A DNA stretch of 64,000 nt. Origin: an uncultured Collinsella sp. (GTDB lineage Bacteria > Actinomycetota > Coriobacteriia > Coriobacteriales > Coriobacteriaceae). Both the position numbers and the translations under genes were made by a program. The DNA lies in contig CATWQC010000003.1 of assembly GCA_958352845.1 (NCBI GenBank), positions 1 to 64,000 of the forward strand, in the 5' to 3' direction. Below the pieces are notes generated by a model, which searched no databases, was not told the origin of the DNA, and saw only the letters and a list, made by a program, of their open reading frames with translations. Below are positions 1 through 6,688 of the stretch, one piece after another (within the stretch, counting starts at the first letter, position 1; every line of letters starts with the position of its first letter).

Positions 1-141
1 ATGCGGACTAGCGCACGCCCACGACTACCCGACGGGGACTGTGTTTTCATCTCTGGTGGTTGGATTGTAGCACGTGCGAATGCGCATTGACCTCGCTGCC
101 GGCATGCTGTGATTGGGGTCGGAATTTCGAATTCTCGATAA

Positions 142-345
142 TATGCCTACGTGCATCGCCCCTCAGTTTCGGAACTTAAAAACATCTCGAGTTTCGAAAC
201 CGAGAGGGAGCTCGCGCCGCTGCTATCCGTCAGGGATGCGTTCCCGAAGGTTCTCATCGCCCGCACGAGGCATGAACCCTATACCCGGGATGGTGTTCTC
301 GTGCTGGACCTCGCGAGGTGGCTGCTCGGCAAGCAGGAGTTCTGA
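142..345 (+). pseudogene. 3' remnant of an AAA/DUF4143-type ATPase gene
   Basis: The frame after the TAA at 139-141 encodes about 67 residues that read like the extreme C-terminus of the DUF4143 family of AAA ATPases: FETERELAPLLSVRDAF, then KVLIAR, then the closing DGVLVLDLARWLLG strand and helix. The P-loop, sensor and DUF4143 core that should precede it (normally over 300 residues) are absent and no start codon with a ribosome binding site is present. I read it as a decayed gene whose 5' part has been lost. It is followed by an intact-looking terminator at 441-475. The family call rests on a short tail and is moderately sure. Confidence 0.5.
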
Positions 346-440
346 GCGTCATACGGGGATATCGCGGGATTCTGCCGGATAAGAAAAAGCCGAGGGAAAC
401 GTCCCGGCACTTGGAAGCCCTCCTGGCGGAAAATCAAATA

Positions 441-475
441 GCCTCCGAACCTTCTGGTTCTGAGGCCTTCTTTTT
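441..475 (+). terminator. Rho-independent terminator
   Basis: GCCTCCGAACC and GGTTCTGAGGC form an 11-bp stem with one mismatch around a TTCT loop, followed by CTTCTTTTT. It lies downstream of the ATPase remnant and convergent to the MerR gene, so it may now serve no intact gene on this strand. Confidence 0.7.
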
Positions 476-528
476 GTATGTCTGCCTAAAACGACTCCTC
501 GCCAAAGCCCCTTGAGCATCGGGCGGCA

Positions 529-969
529 TTATCGAGCGTGGGCGTTATCGTAGGTATCTTTGATCTCTTCCGGCAAATTGTCGGGAATCAGCGCCTTCAG
601 TCTATCCTCGTTACCATCTTGGATCGCCTGCTCGTAGTACCAGCATTTGAACCTCAGCATATCCAGCGCACGGTTCATGTTTGCGATCTCCGACTCCATG
701 TGGGCCTTCCGCTCCTCGAACATGGCCTTGCGCTGGGGGTATGTTGATGGACCCTCTGCGCACCATTCCATGAACAGGCGGATGTCCTTGATCTCCATTC
801 CCGCCTTCTTCAGGCATTCGATGACCCGAAGCGCCTCGAGTTCTGTATCGCCGAATCGGCGAATGCCGGACGTCCGCTCCAATTCCGGGAACAATCCCTG
901 CTTGTCGTAATAACGCAGCGTGGAAACGGGCAGACCGAACATATCTGCTACCTGTCCGATTGTGTACAT
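529..969 (-). CDS. MerR-family transcriptional regulator (AdhR/NmlR-like)
   Basis: 146 residues. The N-terminus carries the MerR winged helix-turn-helix (MYTIGQVADMFGLPVSTLRYYDKQGL), followed by the dimerisation coiled coil (about residues 78-118). A cysteine near residue 70 (FMEWC) sits where the aldehyde- and electrophile-sensing AdhR/NmlR branch has its redox cysteine. It is divergent from the decarboxylase/hydrolase genes starting at 1190, with a MerR-type 19-bp-spacer promoter between them, so it most likely activates those genes in response to a reactive electrophile. The sensing role is inference; the MerR family assignment is firm. Confidence 0.9.
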   Translation of the reverse strand: MYTIGQVADMFGLPVSTLRYYDKQGLFPELERTSGIRRFGDTELEALRVIECLKKAGMEIKDIRLFMEWCAEGPSTYPQRKAMFEERKAHMESEIANMNRALDMLRFKCWYYEQAIQDGNEDRLKALIPDNLPEEIKDTYDNAHAR

Positions 970-1000
970 GGTCCCTCCGGACGAGTCTTGAATTAACTCA

Positions 1001-1031
1001 TTGACCTAAAGTTAGGTTTAGGTATTACCTT
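1001..1031 (+). promoter_or_regulatory. MerR-type promoter with operator in a 19-bp spacer
   Basis: TTGACC (1001-1006) and TACCTT (1026-1031) are separated by 19 bp, the long spacer typical of MerR-activated promoters. The spacer holds the inverted repeat CCTAAA (1005-1010) and TTTAGG (1017-1022), centred between the two hexamers. This is the arrangement known from AdhR-controlled promoters and fits activation of the 1190 operon by the divergent regulator. Confidence 0.8.
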
Positions 1032-1189
1032 CATTCTCGTCAATATCAATTGGGAGCGCAAGGGGTGTTCAGTAATCGCCGGTCACCCCGCCCTTGAGCA
1101 GGCGCGACGAATGGGCATGGGAGTCTAGACGCGGCTTAGCTGCGCGGAAGCGGTTTTGTACTCAAAACCATCGACAGGAGGAATCAAAC

Positions 1190-1954
1190 ATGACGATTAA
1201 ACAGACGGCGGGCAGAGATGCCCTGGGGGATTTTGCCCCCAAATTTGCACAGCTCAATGACGATGTGCTGTTCGGCGAGGTGTGGAGCCGAGAAGACAGG
1301 CTTTCCCTTCGAGACCGCAGCGTGGTGACGGTGGTTGCCTTGATGGCACAGGGGCTGACGGATTCTTCGTTCCAATACCATCTGATGTCCGCAAAGAACA
1401 ATGGCGTGACCAGGGCGGAGATAGCGGAAATCCTTACGCATGTGGCGTTTTATGCGGGATGGCCCAAGGCGTGGGCGGCCTTTCGCATGGCGAAGGAGGT
1501 CTGGGCAGATGATGATGCCGCTGATGCAAGAGCTGAGCATCAAAACGAGATGGCCTTTCCTATCGGTGTCCCCAACGACGCGTTTGCGAAGTACTTTATC
1601 GGGCAAAGCTACCTCGCGTCCCTTTCCACCGAGCAGGTCGGCATTTACAACGTTACGTTCGAGCCCGGCTGCCGCAACAACTGGCATGTCCATCACGCCA
1701 AAAGCGGTGGCGGACAGATCCTCGTCTGCGTGGCCGGTCGAGGGCTTTACCAGGAATGGGGTAAACCGGCACAGGAACTGCGCCCTGGCGACGTGGTCAA
1801 CATCGCTCCGGGTGTGAAACATTGGCACGGTGCGGCGCCCGACAGCTGGTTCTCCCATCTCGCGGTGGAGGTTCCGGGCGAGGAGGCCTCCAACGAGTGG
1901 TTGGAGCCCGTGGACGACGAGCAATACCTTAAAGCGACTGACAAGGAGGCTTAA
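1190..1954 (+). CDS. Carboxymuconolactone decarboxylase / cupin fusion protein
   Basis: 254 residues from the ATG at 1190, chosen because AGGAGG lies at 1177-1182; an upstream in-frame ATG at 1094 has no such site. Residues 1-110 are a CMD/AhpD-like helical domain (RDRSVVTVVALMAQG, then EIAEILTHVAFYAGWP). Residues 130-240 are a cupin beta-barrel with metal-ligand type histidines (NNWHVHHA, GVKHWHGA). Such CMD-cupin proteins commonly sit beside MerR regulators and hydrolases; the substrate is unknown. The AhpD-type CxxC pair is not visible, so peroxidase chemistry is doubtful. It is followed after 2 bp by a hydrolase, almost certainly in one operon. Confidence 0.9.
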   Translation: MTIKQTAGRDALGDFAPKFAQLNDDVLFGEVWSREDRLSLRDRSVVTVVALMAQGLTDSSFQYHLMSAKNNGVTRAEIAEILTHVAFYAGWPKAWAAFRMAKEVWADDDAADARAEHQNEMAFPIGVPNDAFAKYFIGQSYLASLSTEQVGIYNVTFEPGCRNNWHVHHAKSGGGQILVCVAGRGLYQEWGKPAQELRPGDVVNIAPGVKHWHGAAPDSWFSHLAVEVPGEEASNEWLEPVDDEQYLKATDKEA

Positions 1955-1956
1955 AC

Positions 1957-2928
1957 ATGGAACAGTTGAATCTGACGCAGGAATGGGACAAGGTATTCCC
2001 CAAAAGCGATAAGGTTGAGCACAGCAAGGCGACCTTCCACAACCGATACGGCATCACGCTGGCGGCCGACGTCTACGTGCCAAAGAACGCGGAGGGCAAG
2101 CTGCCTGCCATCGCCGTCAGCGGTCCGTTTGGCGCGGTGAAGGAGCAAACGTCCGGCCTTTATGCGCAGAAAATGGCGGAGCTGGGCTTTTTCGCGATTG
2201 CCTTCGACCCGTCCTATACCGGCGAGAGCGGCGGTGTGCCCCGCTATGTAGCATCGCCGGACATCAACACCGAGGATTTCTGCGCAGCGGTGGATTTCCT
2301 CTCCGTGCAGAATAACGTTGACACGGAGCGCATCGGCATCATCGGCATCTGCGGTTGGGGCGGCATGGCAGTCAATGCGGCGGCCATCGACACCCGCATC
2401 AAAGCTACCGCGGCTATGACGATGTACGACATGACCCGCGTGACCGCCAATGGCTATTTTGACGCCGAGGATTCTGAGCAGGCACGCTTCGAAAAGCGGA
2501 AAGCGCTGAATGTACAGCGCACCGAGGACTATAAAAACGGCAGTTACGCGCTGGCGGGCGGCGTGGTCGATCCGCTGCCGGAGGACGCGCCGCAGTTTGT
2601 GGCGGACTATTACGCCTACTACAAGACTCCGCGAGGCTACCATCCCCGCAGCCTTGGCTCCAATGGCGGCTGGAATGTGACGTCCTCACTGTCGTTTTTG
2701 AATATGCCGATTTTGCAATATAGCAGCGAAATCCGCTCTGCTGTGTTGCTGGTGCATGGCGAGAAGGCGCACTCCCGCTATTTCAGCGAAACCGCGTACA
2801 GCAAACTGACCGGGGACAACAAGGAGCTGCTTATTATCCCTGGTGCCAGCCACACCGACCTTTACGATCAGATGGACGTCATTCCGTTTGGAAAGCTGAA
2901 AGCGTTCTTTGAGGAGTATTTGAAATAA
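1957..2928 (+). CDS. Alpha/beta hydrolase
   Basis: 323 residues with an AAGGAGG-type site overlapping the end of the preceding gene. The nucleophile elbow reads GICGWGG, so the nucleophile position appears to hold cysteine rather than serine, as in dienelactone hydrolases. Later landmarks are LLVHGEKAHS (acid region) and PGASHTDLYD with the likely catalytic histidine. The fold and family are clear; the substrate is not. Its position in a MerR-controlled operon with a CMD/cupin protein and, after about 150 bp, a flavin reductase suggests degradation or detoxification of a reactive carbonyl compound. Confidence 0.88.
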   Translation: MEQLNLTQEWDKVFPKSDKVEHSKATFHNRYGITLAADVYVPKNAEGKLPAIAVSGPFGAVKEQTSGLYAQKMAELGFFAIAFDPSYTGESGGVPRYVASPDINTEDFCAAVDFLSVQNNVDTERIGIIGICGWGGMAVNAAAIDTRIKATAAMTMYDMTRVTANGYFDAEDSEQARFEKRKALNVQRTEDYKNGSYALAGGVVDPLPEDAPQFVADYYAYYKTPRGYHPRSLGSNGGWNVTSSLSFLNMPILQYSSEIRSAVLLVHGEKAHSRYFSETAYSKLTGDNKELLIIPGASHTDLYDQMDVIPFGKLKAFFEEYLK

Positions 2929-3038
2929 GGCGTGCCTTGATTCAATGCCAAGTCTCCAGCAACGATTCTTCTAAAGAGTGGAAGTAGCTGAAACGAGGCG
3001 ACTGCATAGCTCCATCTGTTTTGGTTAAAACAAAAAAT

Positions 3039-3058
3039 ATGCCGCGCGCCTGCGGCAT
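3039..3058. repeat. Short hairpin in the leader of the flavin reductase gene
   Basis: ATGCCGC and GCGGCAT form a perfect 7-bp stem around GCGCCT, ending 17 bases before the start codon at 3076. Without a T-run on the plus strand it is not a clear terminator; it could weaken readthrough from the hydrolase gene or protect the 5' end of the next message. Confidence 0.45.
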
Positions 3059-3075
3059 GAAGAAGGGAGATTCTT

Positions 3076-3606
3076 ATGAATATCGTTGTGTTGAGCGGCA
3101 GCCCGCGCAAGGGCGCCAATACTGACACCATGGTCGAGGCGTTTGCCGAGACCGCGCGCGAGGCCGGCCATACGGTCGAGGTCATACGCGTTGCAGGCAA
3201 AAAGATCGCCGGCTGCCTGGGATGCCAGTACTGCTTTACCCATGAGGGCACTTGCGTGCAGAAGGATGACATGGCCGACGTGATCGAGTCGCTGAAAGGC
3301 GCCGATATGGTTGTCTTCGCCTCGCCCATCTACTGGTTTGATATCACTGCGCAGGAGAAAGCCGCTATTGACCGCCTGTACGCCTTCGGTGCCACGGGCT
3401 TCCCGTTCACCAAGACGGCCCTTTTGCTCGATAGCCACAGCGAGGGCGTCTATGATGCGGCGATTGCTATGTACAGGGCCACATGCGCGTACTGCAAGTG
3501 GGAGGACCAGGGCATTGTCACCATTAGCGGCATGACCGAGCGCGACAGCATGGCCTCCTCGCCCAAGTTGGAAGAGGTGCGAGAGCTCGCTCGCAAGCTC
3601 GCCTAA
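3076..3606 (+). CDS. Flavodoxin-fold NAD(P)H-dependent FMN reductase
   Basis: 176 residues. The FMN phosphate loop is SGSPRKGANTDTM at the N-terminus, followed by GCLGCQYC and an ASPIYWF motif, the hallmarks of the iron-sulfur flavoprotein/NADPH-dependent FMN reductase group. GGGAGA lies 6 bases upstream of the ATG. It probably reduces quinones, nitro compounds or other electrophiles and is the third enzyme of the MerR-linked cluster. Whether it is co-transcribed is uncertain because a hairpin precedes it. Confidence 0.88.
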   Translation: MNIVVLSGSPRKGANTDTMVEAFAETAREAGHTVEVIRVAGKKIAGCLGCQYCFTHEGTCVQKDDMADVIESLKGADMVVFASPIYWFDITAQEKAAIDRLYAFGATGFPFTKTALLLDSHSEGVYDAAIAMYRATCAYCKWEDQGIVTISGMTERDSMASSPKLEEVRELARKLA

Positions 3607-3616
3607 GGACAAGAAG

Positions 3617-3688
3617 AACGCATGGCAATCGGTGTTGGTGGAAAATGCTTGCTATCCTTACCAAGAGGAATGCTGATTGCCATGCGTT
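3617..3688. repeat. 72-bp inverted repeat
   Basis: AACGCATGGCAATC (3617-3630) and GATTGCCATGCGTT (3675-3688) are perfect 14-bp inverted arms; inside them TTGGT and ACCAA can extend the stem. It lies just after the flavin reductase stop codon and before the 3' end of the ATPase remnant on the other strand, so it could end transcription from either side. No T-run follows. Confidence 0.6.
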
Positions 3689-3715
3689 GATGCTTCCGCG
3701 GACAATTCCGGCGTG

Positions 3716-4182
3716 CTAAAACGCCTTCTCGTTCAAGAATTCCCTGAACGCGGGAATGTCAAAGCCAACGAGACCACGCCCGCGCTCTCCAATGACGCCG
3801 TCCTCCAGGAGGCGGCGTTTGTATTGGCTTGCGTAGTTGCTGGCGACGCCCATGCGTTTGGCTATCTCCGAGACCCTGCTGGGGCCAGAATCGGGCAGCA
3901 TCGCGAGCAAAAACTCAATGTCTTTATCGGAAAGCTCCCGATAGGTCGTTTCGAGAGAAGCCCGACGTCATGCTTCTCGAGTTGCCTGAAGACGCCATTC
4001 ATACCCGTGCGCCAGTTACCCTGAGTTTCCTGAGCATATGTCCAATCGATGCCGACTGGCTCAATCTGAACGCCGCTTATGCACGAGCGAGACTATGAGA
4101 GGCGGCTATCTGCCGCTTCTTTGGTTCGCTCGATAATATCTTCGAGCATGCCTGGCATGGCGGAGACATTTGCTGCGATCCA
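3716..4182 (-). pseudogene. Decayed AAA ATPase (paralogue of the gene at 54978-56078)
   Basis: Reading the minus strand, the peptide aligns end to end with the intact ATPase at 54978-56078: WIA..PGMLE, then DIIERTKEAAD, then GNWRTGMNGVFRQLEKHDVGLL, then directly TTYRELSDKDIEFLLAML and the C-terminal winged helix ending ERGRGLVGFDIPAFREFL. The Walker A region and N-terminus are missing, a TAG interrupts the frame at about 4093, and roughly 140 residues are deleted out of frame at about 3960, between the GLL of the Walker B strand and TYREL. Only the last 64 residues keep an open frame with an ATG. It is a clear pseudogene. Confidence 0.85.
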
Positions 4183-4200
4183 TGGTGGCCCCTTTGCAGG

Positions 4201-4247
4201 TTTTGCTAGTTTTTGCAACTTTTGCTAATTTTTGCAAGTTTTGCTAA
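4201..4247. repeat. 19-bp tandem direct repeat, about 2.5 copies
   Basis: Two 19-bp units (4201-4219 and 4220-4238) of the form TTTTGCTAnTTTTTGCAAn are followed by a partial third (4239-4247). The block lies just upstream of the decayed ATPase on its 5' side. It looks like a set of helically phased binding sites in the old promoter region rather than coding sequence. Confidence 0.75.
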
Positions 4248-4326
4248 CGGTTTAACATGTCTTGTGCCGCGGGATTGCAGGAGTGAAAAACGGGGATTCC
4301 TATTATTCCGACTACGTTGCAACGAG

Positions 4327-4365
4327 CGGGGCCCGGAGCGCGATGTTGCTGCGCTCCGGGCCCCG
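4327..4365 (-). terminator. Strong hairpin terminator of the topoisomerase operon
   Basis: Perfect 15-bp arms CGGGGCCCGGAGCGC and GCGCTCCGGGCCCCG surround a 9-base loop, 37 bases beyond the stop codon of the subunit A gene. The tail on the minus strand is not T-rich, so termination efficiency by the hairpin alone is uncertain. Confidence 0.6.
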
Positions 4366-4402
4366 TTGGTTTGTGGCTTGGACCAGTTCGACTGCCGTCG
4401 TC

Positions 4403-6643
4403 CTAGTCAAACAGGCTCGGCATGTCGTTTTCTTTCATAAGGGCACCGGCGGAGGGGAGGCTCTGCGCGGTGAACTTCTCGGCCGAGACGCCGGCGCCAA
4501 GGATCTCTTCGGTTGTGCCGACGGTGGTGACCGAGCGGCCCTTCTTGGCCGTAAAGGCCTGGACACCCTGCGTGTTGGTAGTCGTCTTGGTCTTGAGCAG
4601 CGACGTGTTGAAGTTCATCAGGCGGTAGTCGCTCGAGACCAGCGCGATGTCGCGGTCCTCCTTGAGCACCTGGGCATACAGCAGCTTGCTGCCGCCGTAG
4701 ATGGCGTTCTTGAGGCGTTTGCGGTTGGTCTTGGTGACGTATCCAGAAAGCGCGACGCGCACCACGCGGCCGTTTTCAAAGACAAACAGCACGTCGGCCT
4801 TATAGTCCTCGGGGTCGATGACCCAGATGACGCTCTCGTCGGGTTCCATCTCAAGATCGGTGGGCAGGTACGAGCCCAGCTGGGCCGACTTGGTGTCCTC
4901 AAACGCCGCAACCTTGCACTTGTACACCTGGCTCTTGTTGGTAAAGACCAGCAGCTCGTGGGTGTTGGAGGACGGGAGCTCGATAAAGGGTTTGTCGCCG
5001 TCCTTGTACTTGAGCGTGGTCGCCTTCTTGAGTACGCGGTCCGTCATCTTTTTAAGGTAGCCATCGCGCGAAAGCATGATGGTAACCGGATATTCCTCGA
5101 CATCGGGCTCCAAGCTTACCTCGATAACCTCATGGGGCTCGATCCTGCCCGTGCGGCGCGGCATCACATACTTCTTGTTGACCGCGGCCAGCTCGTCGCT
5201 GATGACCTTCTTGATGTTCTCCTCGCTGGAGAGGATTTCCTCAAGCTCGGCAATCTCGCCCTCAAGCTTGGCGATGTCCTTGGTGCGGTTGAGGATGTAC
5301 TCCTCGTTGATGTTGCGGAGCTTAAGTTCGGCAACAAACTCGGCCTGGGTCTCGTCGATGTCGAAACCCTTCATAAGGTTGGGCACGACCTCGGCTTCGA
5401 GCTTGGTGCCGCGGATGATGGCGATGGCCTTGTCGATGTCGAGCAAGATTGCCTCAAGGCCGTGCAGCAGGTGCAGGCGCTCGGACTTTTTGCCCAGGTC
5501 ATAGTTAATGCGGCGACGCGTGGACTCAATACGCCACTTGACCCACTCGTGCAGAATCTGGCGCACGCCCATAACGCGAGGGTAACCATCGACCAGCACG
5601 TTGAAGTTGCACGAGAACGAATCCTGCAGCGTGGTCGAGCGATAGAGCTTGGCCATGAGCTTGTCGGGGTCGACGCCGCGCTTAAGGTCGATAGCGATGC
5701 GCAAGCCCGAGAGGTCGGTTTCGTCGCGGATGTCTGCGATCTCCTTGACCTTGCCCTCCTTGGAGAGCTTGACGATGCGTTCGATGATGACATCGGTCTT
5801 GGTGGTGTAGGGGATCTCGTAGACCTCGATGATGCGCTCTTCGGGAATCCAGCGCCAGCGGGAGCGGATCTGGAAGCTGCCAAGGCCGGTCTCGATAATC
5901 TTTTCCATCTCCTCGCGGCGGTAGATAATTTCGCCGCCGGTCGAGAAGTCGGGCATGGGCATGTACTCGAGCAGGTCGCAGTCGGGATCCTGCAGGTAGT
6001 GCATCGTAGCGGTGCAGACCTCGTTGAGGTTGAAACCGCAGATGTCGGACGCCATGGCGACGCCGATGCCCTTGTTGGCCGAGACGAGGATGTTGGGGAA
6101 CGTGGTGGGCAGCAGACGCGGCTCCTTCATGGCGCCATCGTAGCTGTCGACGAAGTCGACCGGGTCCTTGTCGATGTCCTTGAAGATCTCGGCGCTGATG
6201 GGGGAGAGCTTGGCCTCGGTATAACGCGAGGCGGCGTAGCTCAGATCGCCCGAATAGTACTTGCCAAAGTTGCCCTTCGACTCCACGAAGGGGGCGAGCA
6301 GCGCCTCGTTGCCGGTTGCCAGACGCACCATCGTCTCGTAGATCGCGGCGTCACCGTGCGGGTTGAGCTTCATGGTCTGGCCCACGATGTTGGCGCTCTT
6401 CTGGCGCTCGCCCTTGAGCAGACCCATCTTGTACATGGTGTAGAGCAACTTGCGGTGCGAGGGCTTAAAGCCGTCGATCTCGGGGAACGCACGCGAAACG
6501 TTGACGCTCATGGCGTAGGGCATGTAGTTGACCTCGAGCGTCTGCGTGATCGGCTGGTCGGTGACCTCGGAGTGCAGGCCGATGACGTTCTCGGCGTTGA
6601 CCTGCTTTTTCTTTGGCTGGTTCTTCGTCTTCTTCTTTGCCAC
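4403..6643 (-). CDS. Type II topoisomerase subunit A (GyrA/ParC family)
   Basis: 746 residues. The breakage-reunion domain starts after a basic N-terminal tail (MAKKKTKNQPKKK). It shows GFKPSHRKLLYTMY, NPHGDAAIYETMVRLA and the active-site tyrosine about residue 141 in AASRYTEAKLS, which forms the covalent DNA link. A coiled-coil tower follows (LEGEIAELEEIL). The C-terminal region is short and the GyrA-box (QRRGGKG-like) needed for gyrase wrapping is not seen, so decatenation (topoisomerase IV-like) is more likely than supercoiling. It is 45 bp downstream of the subunit B gene and surely co-transcribed. Confidence 0.9.
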   Translation of the reverse strand: MAKKKTKNQPKKKQVNAENVIGLHSEVTDQPITQTLEVNYMPYAMSVNVSRAFPEIDGFKPSHRKLLYTMYKMGLLKGERQKSANIVGQTMKLNPHGDAAIYETMVRLATGNEALLAPFVESKGNFGKYYSGDLSYAASRYTEAKLSPISAEIFKDIDKDPVDFVDSYDGAMKEPRLLPTTFPNILVSANKGIGVAMASDICGFNLNEVCTATMHYLQDPDCDLLEYMPMPDFSTGGEIIYRREEMEKIIETGLGSFQIRSRWRWIPEERIIEVYEIPYTTKTDVIIERIVKLSKEGKVKEIADIRDETDLSGLRIAIDLKRGVDPDKLMAKLYRSTTLQDSFSCNFNVLVDGYPRVMGVRQILHEWVKWRIESTRRRINYDLGKKSERLHLLHGLEAILLDIDKAIAIIRGTKLEAEVVPNLMKGFDIDETQAEFVAELKLRNINEEYILNRTKDIAKLEGEIAELEEILSSEENIKKVISDELAAVNKKYVMPRRTGRIEPHEVIEVSLEPDVEEYPVTIMLSRDGYLKKMTDRVLKKATTLKYKDGDKPFIELPSSNTHELLVFTNKSQVYKCKVAAFEDTKSAQLGSYLPTDLEMEPDESVIWVIDPEDYKADVLFVFENGRVVRVALSGYVTKTNRKRLKNAIYGGSKLLYAQVLKEDRDIALVSSDYRLMNFNTSLLKTKTTTNTQGVQAFTAKKGRSVTTVGTTEEILGAGVSAEKFTAQSLPSAGALMKENDMPSLFD

Positions 6644-6688
6644 GATTTCCTCTTGAACTTCTTATGGGCCGTCGTTATCGATTTGCTG

